From: Magnaporthiopsis rhizophila
Lineage: Eukaryota; Ascomycota; Sordariomycetes; Magnaporthales; Magnaporthaceae
Direction: 5' to 3'
Length of the DNA stretch: 64,000 nucleotides
Assembly (NCBI GenBank): GCA_003049465.1
Contig: PYSS01000074.1
Location: 1-64,000 of the forward strand
Below the pieces are notes generated by a model, which did not search any database, was not told the DNA's origin, and saw nothing but the letters and a program-made list of their open reading frames with translations. Below, in pieces: positions 24,151-37,200 of the stretch (position 1 is its first letter; each line of letters opens with the position of its first letter). A program made the translations under genes and the position numbers.

Positions 24151-24617
24151 TGTTACGACCACGGCTGGCAGGGGACAGAAGGGCTGGGGCTAACCCCCAG
24201 CGGCACGCCTTTACCCCGCAGTCATGAAGGCCAAGGGCCCGAATAACCAAGGCCAGAAGAGAATCACGTAATTAGGCATTTACCTAATCCAGGGTGATAT
24301 ATAAAATATGAATATATTATACATATTACCAGGTAGGATATTGATATGTTTGATATAAATATATTAAATATAGCACAAATATAATAAAAAAAGGTTACTG
24401 GTATATAAAGCAAGGGGTTTTTATTGTGTTAGATAAATTTTTAACTAAGGCCTCGGTATTAATTAATTTAAGTTAGTTTTAAGGCATTTTTTTGGGCAAA
24501 TAATCGAAACCTTTGTTATTACCCAGTTTCCCCAGCACAAGTAACCTTATAAAAATTATACTGTTTAGCGCTTTTTTTAGCGTACCTTACCCTAAAAGCA
24601 AAAAACTGTTTGTAATA
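24151..24617 (+). repeat. E4 5' LTR (467 bp)
   Basis: Starts TGTTACGACCACGGCTGG and ends CTGTTTGTAATA. The left ~110 bp are almost unmutated while the U5 side is AT-shifted. Confidence 0.92.
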
Positions 24618-24689
24618 TTTTAATTGATCTTATTTAATATTTATCGAAGGTAATAAGCAATAATAATTATATTAATTGCAGATAAAAAA

Positions 24690-27600
24690 CCCGAAAGTAT
24701 TATTATTATTAGCAAAATGTATAATAACCTTTCGGCGGCTATATAAGTATTTATTGCGGAAATCGAGAGATTTAAAAAAGCTTAGGCCAAGCCCTATATT
24801 GCTGTCAAATTTTATAAATTCCCTTTACCCGATAAATATAATAGGAAGAAAAGCAAAATCAAAATGTTCCTGATCGAGTGCAAAGGGTATTTTTTGTTTT
24901 ATTAAGATCATTTTTAACGGAAAGAACAAAAAATTGCTTATGCAGCCACGCATCTGAATAGCAAAATCAAAAACTGGTTCGAGCCCATTTGGTTTAATTA
25001 TTTAAAAGGGCACAATAAATTTAAGGAAAAAATCAAATTAATATTTGCCGATTTTGAAAAGTTCGGTGAAAAAATTGCTAAAATTTTCGGATAGGTCGAT
25101 AAAAAATGGGTGGCCGAAAGGAAATTGCTTTAGTTTTGGCAAAAAGGCCCTGTATTAATTTATATTTCCGAATTTTAGCAACTGATTAACAAATTTAACT
25201 GGATAAAGGATATTAAAATAACCCAGTTTTATTAGGGGCTAAAGGATAATATGAAAAACGAGCTGTCCAAACAAAAATAACCTGAAAATTTTGTTAATTA
25301 TATTATTATAACCGTTTGTATTAGTAATAAATTGTACAAATATTGTTTTAAAAAAAAAGTTTAGCAAACCAAATTAATAGTGCAAAATAATAAAATTAAC
25401 CAAAAAAAGGCAAAATAATAACAATCCACGGTTTATAATATACACCCTGAACTTATAAATTTTAGTGCAAAAGTTACACACCAGTATAAAAAATAAAAGC
25501 ATATCAGGTTTAAGGACCCAAAAAATGGGAAATATTTTAAATATAAAAAAGAAGGATATATTAAAAAAAACTGTTTTTAAAAAAACCGATAAGCGGTTAT
25601 TTTTTGCCGAAAAAGCACACCAAAGGGCCGTTAGCCCATAATTCCAAATTTTTCCAAAACGACCAAATAAGTAGCAAAAAAAAGCCTGTGTTTCGAAGTA
25701 TTATTCAGTTAAATTTATTATTTTAACGGGAATTGTATAACCTATTGTTTTGATAAAAATGTTATAAGGTATTACCCCAAACAATAATTTGCTATATTGT
25801 AATGAGCTGGCCAACCCTGGGGTGGTGGCAAAAAATTCGAAAAGCTAGCCCGGTGCAAAAGCGTATCAAATATTTTGGTTAACGATTTCGGAGGAAATTT
25901 AAATATAAATGCAAAGGTGGAACCGCTTTTGGGCCAAATATATTGGTTATAAGCCCAGAAAAAAAAACTGGGCCTAACAAAATATTGGAAAATTATAAAA
26001 ATAAACCCTAATAATAAAAAACCCAGCAAAAAATAATATATGGTTAATTTTAAAAAACTCCAGCAAAAACTCGATTAGTAACTAATCGATATAAAAAAAT
26101 AACCCTTTATAACCAAAAAAAAAATACGGAAAGTATATATTTTATTTAGATTTTTGGAAATAAACCGATGGTTTTGGGATTAACCCAAACCTATTAGCGG
26201 TTTAATATGCAAAAAACCGGTATAAAATAATAAAAAAAAACCCTTGGATTAGTTAAAGGATAACCAATCGGTTATTTATTACAGGGCATTATTCGAAAAT
26301 ATTCCGAACCTGGACTAATAGTTAGCACGGCCATATGTGCTAAATTATAAAAATATAAACCCCGATGCGGGCCATTATAATAAGCTTTTTTGGGCCGAAT
26401 ACTTATATAATAATTGCAAATAGCATATGGCCAAAAAGCTAAAGCATAATTTTTTTCCACGGAAAAAAAAAAAAAAACCAGTGCGGTACCCATAACAAAA
26501 ATACCAGCTTCCAAAATGGTAAATAGCAAAAATGGGCTATAAAAGTTTCGCAGCAACCTTTATATTATTATTAACCTATTTTATAATATGCTTAGCAGAA
26601 ATCCTTATATACCAGATGTGCAAAAAACCGAAATGCAAGGTATATATGAAAAAAAAAGCGAGGGCCTGAACGAACGGGTTTATTTGATCGATAAAAATAA
26701 TCGGGGCCCGGTAGCAGGCGCCCTAAGCAAAAAATTAGGAAATTTACCCGAAAATAGGGCACAAATAGGGCAATAACCAGCAAAATCCCTAATAATAATA
26801 ATTATTAACCAATATAAGCATATTAAAACAATAATATACTAAAAAAAACAAAAAATAAAAATTATAATCGATTATGGAGCCCAAAAAAATTATTTTTTAC
26901 TAAAAGCGGTAAAAAAGTACAGCATTCCAATATATTAAAAAAAAAAACCATATAACCTTATAATAATAAAATAAAAACCAATTACATTTAATAAAAAAAG
27001 GATTAATACTAAAATTGATCATTTTAAATTTCGATTTTTGGGAAAAACCTGCAAAATAACCCTGAATATTATAAATATAAAAAAAAAAAACCTAATTTTA
27101 GGTATTTTATAACTTAAAAAATATAACTCTTTAATAAATTAGATTACCGAACAAATTTAATGAAAAAAGTTATTATTAACCAGCAAAAAAGCCTAATAAT
27201 TACAGGCCCCGGATAATAAAAATTGAATGCCAGAAAGGATAGCCGCAACGGCAGCAAAATATAATAATTAGCCCTAGCAAACCGCACCAACCAAAATACT
27301 AGCAAATATAAATATAAACAAACCCAATAAGCAAAAAATTATTAAAAATGGATTTAAAAATATTTTTAAAAAGTACCACAAATACTGAAAATTGTTCCAA
27401 AAAAATTTGGAAACGGTATTACCGGAATACGGATTATTTAATTACAAAATTAAGCTTAAACCGGAAGTATAACTTAAATACCAAAAATTATATTAATTAA
27501 ACCCTTAGTAAAAAAAACTGTTACAAAAATAACTAAAGGAAAAAATTAAAAAGGAATTTACCAAACCTTTTAATTTTTTTATAGGATATAAAATTTTGTT

Positions 27601-30110
27601 TGTTTTTAAAAAAAACGGAAAGGAACGGATATATATCGATTATCGTCCGTTAAATTAAAAAATAATAAAAAATCGGTATTTTTTATCCCTAATTAACAAA
27701 TTTAAAAATAAGCTCGGGAAAAACCGGTGGTTTATAGCCCTAAACTTATACAAAATTTATAGCCTATTAAAAATTAAAAAAGGGGATAAATAAAAAACTG
27801 CTTTTTGAACCAAGCTTGGAATATTTGAATTATTAGTAATAATTTTCGGGCTTATTAATGCACCAGCCATATTCCAGCAAATAATTAACCATGTATTACA
27901 AAAATATTTTAACGTTTTTGCCTTTATATACCTGAATAATATCCTAATTTTTTCAAATATATTGGAAAAATATAAATAATATATGCATAAGGTGTTACAA
28001 AAATTGCAAAATGCAAAGCTTTTGGTTAACCCGGACAAATGTACGTGGCATTTTTTAAAGGTAATTTTTTTCGGGTTTATTATTAAATAAGGGAAAATTC
28101 GGATGAAACCTAAAAAGGTACAGGCGGTAAAAAACTGGCCTATACCCACCACAGTTAAAAAAATGCGAAATTTTTTAAGGTTTTTAAACTTTTACCGAAA
28201 ATTTATCCAAAATTTTAGCAAAAAAGCCATATTATTTATAAATTTTATTAAAAACGATACCCAGTTTTATTGGGGAATATAAAAATAAATAGCTTTCGAT
28301 TTGTTAAAAAAAGCTATTATTTAAATACCGGTATTAATAATGCCAAACCCAAAAAAACCTTTTAAAATTAAAATTAATATATCGGATTTTGCTATCGGAA
28401 AATAATTAAAATAGTAAAATAATTAAGGAAAACTGCACTTTTGTGCATTTTTTTCGCAAAAATTAAATGGACCAAAGCTGAATTATCAAATTTATAATAA
28501 AAAGCTTTTTATTATTATTAAAATTTTGAAAAAATAAAAGGTATATTTATGCAAAACTAACCATTAAATTGTGGTGTATACCAATTATAAAAACCTATTA
28601 TAATTTATTATTAGCCAAATGCTGAACAAAAAATAAATCTGATAAAGCCAGTTTTTTTAAAATTATGATTTTCGGATTAAGGTCAGGAAAGGGTCAGAAA
28701 ACGGCCGAGCAGATGCTTTAAGCCGTTAATTAAATTATCAAATAAATATACCACCAAAAATATGCATAATTTTGGCCAAAAAACCAAACGGATCCCTGAT
28801 TCCGGTACAGCGGGCATTGGCCAAAATAACCCGATAAAAAAGCTGAACCTTAAAAAAAATCTAATAAATTTATAGCTAAATGGCTAATAAATACCAGGGG
28901 ATTATTAAAACCTGGAAAAAACTTTATCAGTATTACGGGTTTATAGGAACCTATACCGAAATATAAAAAGCAATTAAAAATTATAAAAGCTGCGCAAAAA
29001 ATAAAGCAAATAGATACAAACCTTATAAATTATTCCAGCCTTTACCAGCGCTTAGCAAAGTTTGGCAAAAAGTTACAGTGAATTTTATTATAGGGCTATC
29101 CAAATTAAAAAAATCTTTTATAAATGTCCAATATGATAATATTATGGTAATAATCGACTAATTTACCAAATATGCTATATACCTGCTATTTAAGAAAAAC
29201 GCAAAAATTATAAAACTAATTTACATTTTTATCCAAAATATAATTGTAAAATATAAAATGCTAAAATGCATAATTATAAACCAAAATAAACTATTTAATA
29301 GCAAATTTTAAAAATAACTTATTATTAATTTAGGTATAAAACACGCTTTTTTTACAGCCTATTATTTGCAAACGGATAAGCAAACGGAACAAACAAACCA
29401 AACCATAAAACAATATTTATATTATTTTGTTAATTATAAACAAAATAACTGGGTATAATTATTTTTTATAGTATAATTTGCATATAACAGTTTAATATAC
29501 AAAAGTACGGGAATTATACCGTTTTATACAAATTACAGGTTTATATTTATGGTGTACAAAAAGCCTAAGGCAGAACTATATACTTTAACAGCGGAAATAC
29601 AGGTAAAAAAATTTACCAAACTGCACAAAAATTTCCAGGTAAAACTAAAAAAATTATAATAGCGCATATTTATACAAATTAATAAAAAAAAAATCGAGGA
29701 ACCGATTTTTAAAAAAAAGGATAATATTTATTTTTTTTAATGCAATATTAAAATAAAACGATCAAATAATAAATTAAACCATAAAAAATTGGAACCGTTC
29801 AAAATCCTGAAAAAGATTTCCAATATTAATTATAAACTTTAATTGCCACCAACCATACACAATTATCCAGTTTTTTATATTAATCTGCTTAAATTAGCAC
29901 TACCAGAAATTAAAAATAATAAATTAATAAAAATTAACCCGAAATAAAAATATAAAATTGAAAAAATTTTGGACAAAAAAATTATTAACGGAACTAAATA
30001 TTATTTAATTAAATAAGCAAGGTACAAAATCGAAAAAAGCATATAAAAAAAAAAAATAAACCTAAAAAGTGCGCCAAAAACTTTTAAAAAATACCGATAA
30101 AAAGCCTTTA
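24690..30110 (+). pseudogene. E4 gag-pol remnant
   Basis: Gag spans about 24690-25620 (an open stretch at 24676-24873 includes the first gag helices). Protease lies at about 26860-27170. RT spans about 27410-28170 with the polymerase motif changed to YLNN at 27929-27940 and NPDKCTWHFLK just after it. RNase H spans about 28370-28720, integrase about 28770-29850. The chromodomain at about 29940-30110 reads IEKILDKKIINGTKYYLIK, then a stop where Trp is expected. TAA/TAG stops are spread throughout. Inactive. Confidence 0.83.
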
Positions 30111-30179
30111 AAAAAAAGTTAATACCAGTGCTAAAATTCGGATTATAGCTCGGAACGCCCGTACCAAAATAATTTACCT

Positions 30180-30640
30180 AATTAAAGTAGGGCCAGCAAA
30201 TTAAGGTTGGAATTAACCCTATAATTAGCCCAGTTTAAAAATAACGGAGGAAAATCGGGGGCCAGCAAATCTGGGAGCGCAACAGGGACCTGCGCAGCCG
30301 CCTTTTCGGCCTCCTCCCGTTTAACCCGCTCCAGTTTTTTAATACTGTCAATTTTGCAACAAATAGCGCAAATCAGTTTTTTATGCTACTGTTTTTTTTG
30401 TTTGCACAAACAATTAATTTTAACCAAATAGGTTTGCAATTTTTCCTTGGCAGCCTTTAGTTTAATTTTAGCACGGGCGTATTAAAAGTTGTACATGCGG
30501 AGGTGCTTAGCAAAAAAACCAAAAATGTTATATTGCAAGCACCCCTGGCGCATATACCTTTTGTAGCGAAAAATATCACGAAAAAATATATTGCATTGGG
30601 CAAAACCATCGGCCTTATAATTTAAACAAAAAGGCATAGT
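30180..30640 (-). pseudogene. E4 antisense ORF, degraded
   Basis: Minus-strand remnant of the antisense protein. The GC-rich part at 30240-30350 still encodes the Glu/Ala-rich helix (reverse complement of the GCCGCCTTTTCGGCCTCCTC stretch) that follows the conserved basic core. Stops prevent a long frame. Identified by position and similarity to the copies in E3 and E5. Confidence 0.5.
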
Positions 30641-30841
30641 AACAGGGGAAAAAAGTATAAATGAAAAAATATTATTTTAACGAACGGTCGATAATACCAG
30701 TTTATATTTTTGCACCTAACCAAATATTTTGTTAAAAAAAAAGAAACGGAAATTGGTAAAAAAGGAAAAATATTTATTATTAACGGAAAGAAGGGGCTGC
30801 AAATATAGCCAAAGGGATTTGGCTTAAAAGGGGAAACCTGG

Positions 30842-31308
30842 TGTTATAATTATAGCTGGCAAGGGATAAAAGGGCTAGGGCTAATCCCCAGCGGCACGCT
30901 TTTACCCCGCAATTATAAAGGCCAAAAGCCCAAATAACCAAGGCCAAAAAAGAGTTATATAATTAGGCACTTACCTAATCCAAAATAATATGTAAAATAT
31001 AAATATATCATATATATTACCAGGCAGGATATTGATATGTTTAATATAAATATATTAAATATAGCACAAATATAATAAGGAAAGGTTGCTGATATATAAA
31101 GCAAAGGGTTTTTATTATGTTAAATAAGTTTTTAACTAAGGCCTCGGTATTAGTTAACCTAAATTAGCTCCAAAGCATCCCTTTAAGCAAATAATCGAAA
31201 CTTTTGTTACTACCCAGTTTCCCCAGCACAAGCGACTTTGTAAAAACCATACTGCTCAGCGCCTCTTTTAGCGTACCCTACCCTAGGAGCAGAGAACCGT
31301 TTGTAACA
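30842..31308 (+). repeat. E4 3' LTR (467 bp)
   Basis: Starts TGTTATAATTATAGCTGG and ends CCGTTTGTAACA. It is preceded by a purine tract (AAAAGGGGAAA) and a GGC/GCC hairpin. Here the U5 side is the less mutated half, opposite to the 5' LTR. Confidence 0.92.
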
Positions 31309-33057
31309 TTATAACGGCGGCAAAACTTGGCAATTAACCCTGGCAAACCGCACCAATCGAAACACCGATAAATACGGACACAAACGAACCTAATAAGCAA
31401 AAAATTACCAAAAAGAAACTTAGAAATATTTCTGAGAAATATTATAAGTATTAGAAATTGTTCCAAAAAGATTTGGAAACGGGTATTGCCAAAATATGAA
31501 CCGTTTAATTATAAGATCAAGCTTAAACCGGAAGTATAATTTAAATATCAAAAATTGTACCGATTAAATTCTCGATAAAAAAGGCTGTTATAAAAATAAT
31601 TCGAGGAAAAAATCAGGAAGGGATTTACCAAACCTTTTAATTTTTTTATAAGATATAAAATTTTGTTTATTTCCAAAAAAACGAAAAGGAACGGATATAT
31701 ATTAATTACCGGTTGTTAAATTAAAAAATAATAAAGGATTGGTATCCTTTATTTTTAATTGATAAATTTAAAAATAGGTTTGGGAAAAACCGGTGATTTA
31801 TAGCCCTAAATTTATGCAAAATATACGGCCTATTAAGGATTAAAAAGGGGGATAAATAGAAAACCGCTTTTCGAATCAAATTTGAAATTTTCGAGTTACT
31901 GGTAATAATTTTCGGGCTTATTAATGCACCAGTTATATTTTAGCAAATAATTAATTATATATTACAAAAGTACCTCGATATTTTTGCTTTTATATATTTA
32001 AATAATATTCTGATTTTTTTAAAAATGCTAGAAAAATACAAATAATATATGCACAAAATACTGCAAAAATTGCAAAATGCAAAGCTTTTAATTAACCCGG
32101 ATAAATGTATATAATATTTCCTAAAGGTAATTTTCCTCAGATTTATTATCAAATAAGGAAAAATCCGGATAAAACCCAAAAAAATACAGGCGGTAAAAAA
32201 TTGGCCTATATTTATCACGGTTAAAAAAATACGAAGCTTTTTAAAATTTTTAAATTTTTACCGAAAATTTATCCGAAATTTTAATAAAAAGGCTATATTA
32301 TTTATAGATTTTACCAAAAATAATACCCAATTTTATTAAGGGATATAAAAATAAATAATTTTTGAATTACTAAAAAAAACTATTATTTAAATACCGGTAT
32401 TAGCAATACCAAACCCAAAAAAACCTTTCGAGGTTAAAATTAATGCATTAAATTTTGTTATTAGGGAACAGCTGGAACAATAAAACGATCAGAAAAGGTT
32501 GCACTTTTGCGCATTTTTTTTGCAAAAGTTAAATAAATCTAAACTAAATTATTAAATTTATAACAAAAAGCTTTTTGCTATTATTAGAGCTTTGGAAAAA
32601 TAAAAGGTATATTTGTGCAAAACCAACCACCAAATTATAATATATACCAATTACAAAAACCTATCACAATTTATTACCAGCCAAATACTAAACAAAAAAT
32701 AAATTTAATAAAATTAATTTTTTTAAAATTATAATTTTCGAATTAAAGTTAGGAAAAAATCAAAAAATGGCCAAACGGATATCTTAAGTTGTTAATTAAA
32801 CCATTAGGTGGATATACCACCAAAAATATGCGCAATTTTGGCCAAAAGATTAAACGGATCCCTAATTCCGGTGCAACGGGCACTGGCCAAAATAACCCAA
32901 TAAAAAAGCTAAACCCCAAAAAAAATCCAGCAGGTTTATAACCAAATAATTAATGGATACCAGGGAATTGCTAAAATTTAAAAAAAATTTCGGTAATATT
33001 ATAGGTTTATAAAAATTTGTGCCGAAATACAAAATGCAATTAAGGATTATAAGGATT

Positions 33058-33562
33058 TGTTACAAACGGTTCTCTGCTTTTAGGGTAGGGTACGCTAGGA
33101 AAGGTGCTGAGCAGTATGATTTTCACAAGGTTGCTTGTGCTGGGAAAACTGAAATAGTAGCAAAAATTTCGATTATTTGCCCAAAGGGTTGCTTTGGAGC
33201 TAATTTAGGTTAATTAATGCCAAAACCTCAGTTAAGGCTATCTAATATGGTAAAAAACCTTTGCCTTATATACCCGCGATCCTTTTATGCTATGTTTGTG
33301 TTACACCTGTATTATATTTGTGTTATATTTGTTATATTGCATAACAAATATATCACTTGTGCTTAAATAAGTGCTTAATTTGTGCTATATTTGTTATATT
33401 GTATAGCAAACATATTACCTATGCTTAGGTAAATGCCTAATTATGTAACTTTTTTTTGGCCTTGATTATTTGGGCCCGTTAATTTTTATAATTGCGAGGT
33501 AAAAGTATACCGTTAGGGGTTAATTTTAGCCCTTTTGCCTTTTGCCAGTTATAATTATAACA
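33058..33562 (-). repeat. E5 3' LTR (505 bp) with duplicated U3 module
   Basis: Plus strand starts TGTTACAAACGGTTCTCTGC and ends AATTATAACA. The U3 holds two copies of the TTGTTATATTGCATAACAAA unit separated by ...GTGCTTAAATAAGTGC. U5 is GC-preserved here. Confidence 0.9.
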
Positions 33563-33639
33563 CCAGGTTTTCCTTTTTAAACCAAATTTTTTTGGCCAAA
33601 ACCTGTGGCCCTGTTTTTTTGTCAATAATAAATATTTTT

Positions 33640-34227
33640 CTTTCATTACCATCCTTCATCCCTTTTTTCTAACAATATATTTGGTCGGGTACAAAAGCAG
33701 AAAGCTGTTAATACGCGATCTATTATTTGCTATAATAATCTGTTTGTTATCCTTTTATCATTTTTTACCAAGATATTTTTTTGTTTTATTTATAAAGCGC
33801 TAAGGTTTATATACTGCACTGTATCTTTCCGCAATTTTTTTAGATATATTAAATGCGTTCGTTAAAAATGCTTTCGGTGTAACATGCTAGGTTTTTTTCT
33901 ATCCCAGTTTAAAAAACTTAATCGTTAATATTTTAGGATAAAGGCTAAATTAAAAGCGGCAAAAAAAAGCGCTATCGTACTAATGCCAAGGTCAAGCGTT
34001 TGCACAAGCAGGAAAAAATGTGGTTTGAAAGAAAAATGCGTACAATTTGTTGCAAAATTAACAGTATGAAGAAACTGGAGCAAATCAAGCGGAAAAAGGC
34101 CGATAAGGCAGCCGCGCAAACCTTTACTGCGCCTTTTAATTTACTAATCTCCGATTTTCTTTTATTATTTCCGAGCTGGGCCAATTATAAGATTAACCCC
34201 GATTTTAATTTGCTAATTTTGCTTTAA
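33640..34227 (+). pseudogene. E5 antisense ORF, 3' part open
   Basis: Antisense to E5 gag-pol. The open end at 34000-34227 encodes MHKQEKMWFERKMRTICCKI, then KKLEQIKRKKADKAAAQ and a Phe/Leu-rich C-terminus ending NLLILL. Upstream, AKLKAAKKSAIVLMPRSSVC-like sequence in shifted frames shows one or two breaks. The conserved core matches E3, E1 and E8. Function unknown. Confidence 0.6.
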
Positions 34228-34236
34228 TCAGGTAAA

Positions 34237-37200
34237 TTATTTTGGTACAGGCGTTCCGAGCCAAAATCCAAATTTTGGCATTAGTATTAACTTTTTACCA
34301 AAGGTTTTTTGCCGATATTTTTTAAAAGCTTTTGGCATACCTTTTAGGTTTGTTTTTTTTTCCCAAATATTTTCCTTAATTTTATACCCTGCCCATTTAA
34401 CCAAATAATATTTAGTTTTATTAATAATTTTTTTGTCCAGGATTTTTTTAATTTTGTATTTTTGTTTTGGATCGATTTTTATTAATTTGTTATTTTTAAA
34501 CCCTAATAGTGCTAATTTAAACAATTCGATATAAAAAATTGGATAATTATATATAATTAGTGGTAATTAAAATTTGTAATTAATATCGGAAATTTTCCTT
34601 AGGATTTTGAACGGTTCCAATTTTTTATGGTTTAATTTATTGCTTAATTATTTTATTTTAATATTGTATCGAAAAAGATAAATATTATCCTTTTTTTTAA
34701 AAATTGGTTTTTTAATCTTTTTTTTATTGGCTTGTATAGATATGTATTATTGCAATTTTTTTAATTTTGCCTGGAGGTTTTTGTGCAGCTTGGTAAATTT
34801 TTTTACCTATATTTTTGCTATTAGGGCATATAATTTTGCCCTGGGTTTTTTATACACCGTAAATATATACCCGTAATTTGTATAAAATAATATGGTTTTT
34901 ATATTTTTATATATTAAACTGTTATATGCAAATTGCGCTATAAAAAATAATTATACCCAATTATTTTATTTATAATTAATAAAATAATATAAATATTGTT
35001 TTATAATTTAATTTGTTCGTTTTATTTGCCCATTTATTTAAGGATAATAAGCTGTAAAAAAAGTATATTTCACACCTAAATTTGCCGTAAATTATTTCCA
35101 AAACTTATTATTAAATAATTTGTTTCGGTTTAAAATTATACATTCCGGTGTTCCGTATTTTGCAATCATATTCCGGATAAAAATATAGGTTAGGTTTATA
35201 ACTTTTGCATTTTTCTTAAATAATAAATATATAATATATTTGGTAAATTAATCGATTATTACCATAATATTATTGTACTAAACATTTATAAAGGATTTTT
35301 TTAATTTGGATAATCCTGTAACGAAATTCGCCATAATTTTTTGCCATATTTTGCTAAATACTGGTAAAGGTTATAATAATTTATAAGGTTTATACCTGCT
35401 GGTTTTATTTTTTGCATAATTTTTGCAATCCTTAATTGTATTTTTTATTTTGGCATAAATTTTTATAAACCTGTGATACTACCGAAACCTTTTCCAAATT
35501 TTAATAACCCCCTGGTATTTATTAGCTATTTGGCTATAAATTTGCTGGATTTTTTCTGGGGTTTAGCTTTTTTATCGGGTTATTTTGGCCAATGCCCGCT
35601 GTGCTGGGATTAGGGATCCGTTCGGTTTTTTGGCCAAAACTGCGCGCATTTTTGGTAATATATCCATTTAATAATTTGATCGGCAGTTTAAAGCATTTGT
35701 TTGGCCGTTTTTTGACCCTTTTTTAACCTCGATTCGAAAATTATAATTTTGAAAAAATTAGCTCCATTAAATTTATCTTTTATTTAGCGCTTGGCTAATA
35801 ATAAATTATAATAAATTTTTATAATCGGTATATATTATAATTTAATAATTGGTTTTGTACAAATATACCTTTTATTTTTCCAAAATTTTGATAATAGCGA
35901 AAAACTTTTTATCGTGGATTTAATAATTTAGCTTAGATCCATTTAGTTTTTGCGAAAAAAATGCGCAAAAGTGCAACTTTTTTTGATCGTTTCGCTATCC
36001 CAATTGTTTTTTGATAGCAAAATCCGATATATTAATTTTAATTTTAAAAGATTTTTCTGGGTTTGGTATTATTAATACCGGTGTTTAAATAATAGCTTTT
36101 TTTAGCAAATCAAAGGTTATTTATTTTTATATTCCCCAATAAAACTGGGTGTTATTTTTGGTAAAATCTGTAAATAATATAACCTTTTTGCTAAAATTTC
36201 GGATAAATTTTTGGTAAAAGTTCAGGAATCCCAAAAAACCTTGCACTTTTTTAATTGTGATAAATATAAGCCAGTTTTTTACCGCCTGTACCTTTTTGGG
36301 TTTTATACAAATTTCCCCTTATTTAATAACAAACCCGAGGAAAATTATTTTTAAAAAATGCCATATATATTTATCCGGGTTAACCAAAAGCTTTGCATTT
36401 TGCAATTTTTGCAGTATTTTATACATATATTATTTATATTTTTCCAGCATTTTTAAAAAAATCAGAATATTATTCAGGTATGCAAGGGCAAAAATATTAA
36501 AATATTTTTGTAATACGTGGTTAATTATTTGCTGAAATGTGGCTGGTACATTGGTAAACCCGAAAATTATTACCAATAATTCGAAAATTTTAAATTTGGT
36601 TCAAAAAACGGTTTTTTATTCGTCCTTTTCCTTAATTTTTAATAAACCGTATATTTTGTATAAATTTAAAGCTGTAAATTACCGGCTTTTCCCGAGCCTA
36701 TTTTTAAATTTGTCAATTAAAGATAAAAAATACCAATCTTTTATTATTTTCTGATTTAACGGACAATAATCGATATATATCCGTTTTTCCCCGTTTTTTT
36801 TAAAAATAAACAAAATTTCGTATCCCACAGGAAAATTAAAAGGTTTGGTAATTTTTTTCCTAATTTTTTCCTTTAATTATTTTTGTAATAATTTTTTTTA
36901 TTAAGGGTTTAATTGATATAATTTTTGGTATTTAAATTATGCTTCCGGTTTAAGCTTGATTTTATGGTTAAACGGTCCGTATTTTGGTAATACCATTTCC
37001 AAATTTTTCTGGAACAACCTCCAGTACTTACAATATTTTTTAAAAACATTTTTAAGTTCATTTTTAATAATTTTCTGTTTGTTAGGCCTGTTTGCGTCCG
37101 TGTTTATTAGCGTTTCGGTTAGTACGGTTTGCCAGGGCTAATTATTATATTTTGCTACTATTATGGTTACCCTTTTTGGTGTCCGATTTTTATTATCCGG

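Larger units (their letters stand above)
24151..31308 (+). mobile_element. E4: Ty3/Gypsy chromodomain retrotransposon nested in E3
   Basis: 7158 bp, 467-bp LTRs at 24151-24617 and 30842-31308, perfect TSD TTATA at 24146-24150 and 31309-31313. It lies in the same orientation as its host E3, so four same-sense LTRs occur in a row and could be mistaken for one long element. The U3 core differs from E3: a single block (GATATATAAAATATGAATAT...) replaces the TTGTTATAT motifs. Confidence 0.92.

Noticed and set aside
20991..31308. One long element with internal LTRs (20991 to 31308)
   Set aside because: TSDs separate two elements: CATTT for E3 and TTATA for E4, and E3 protein sequence continues after 31313.
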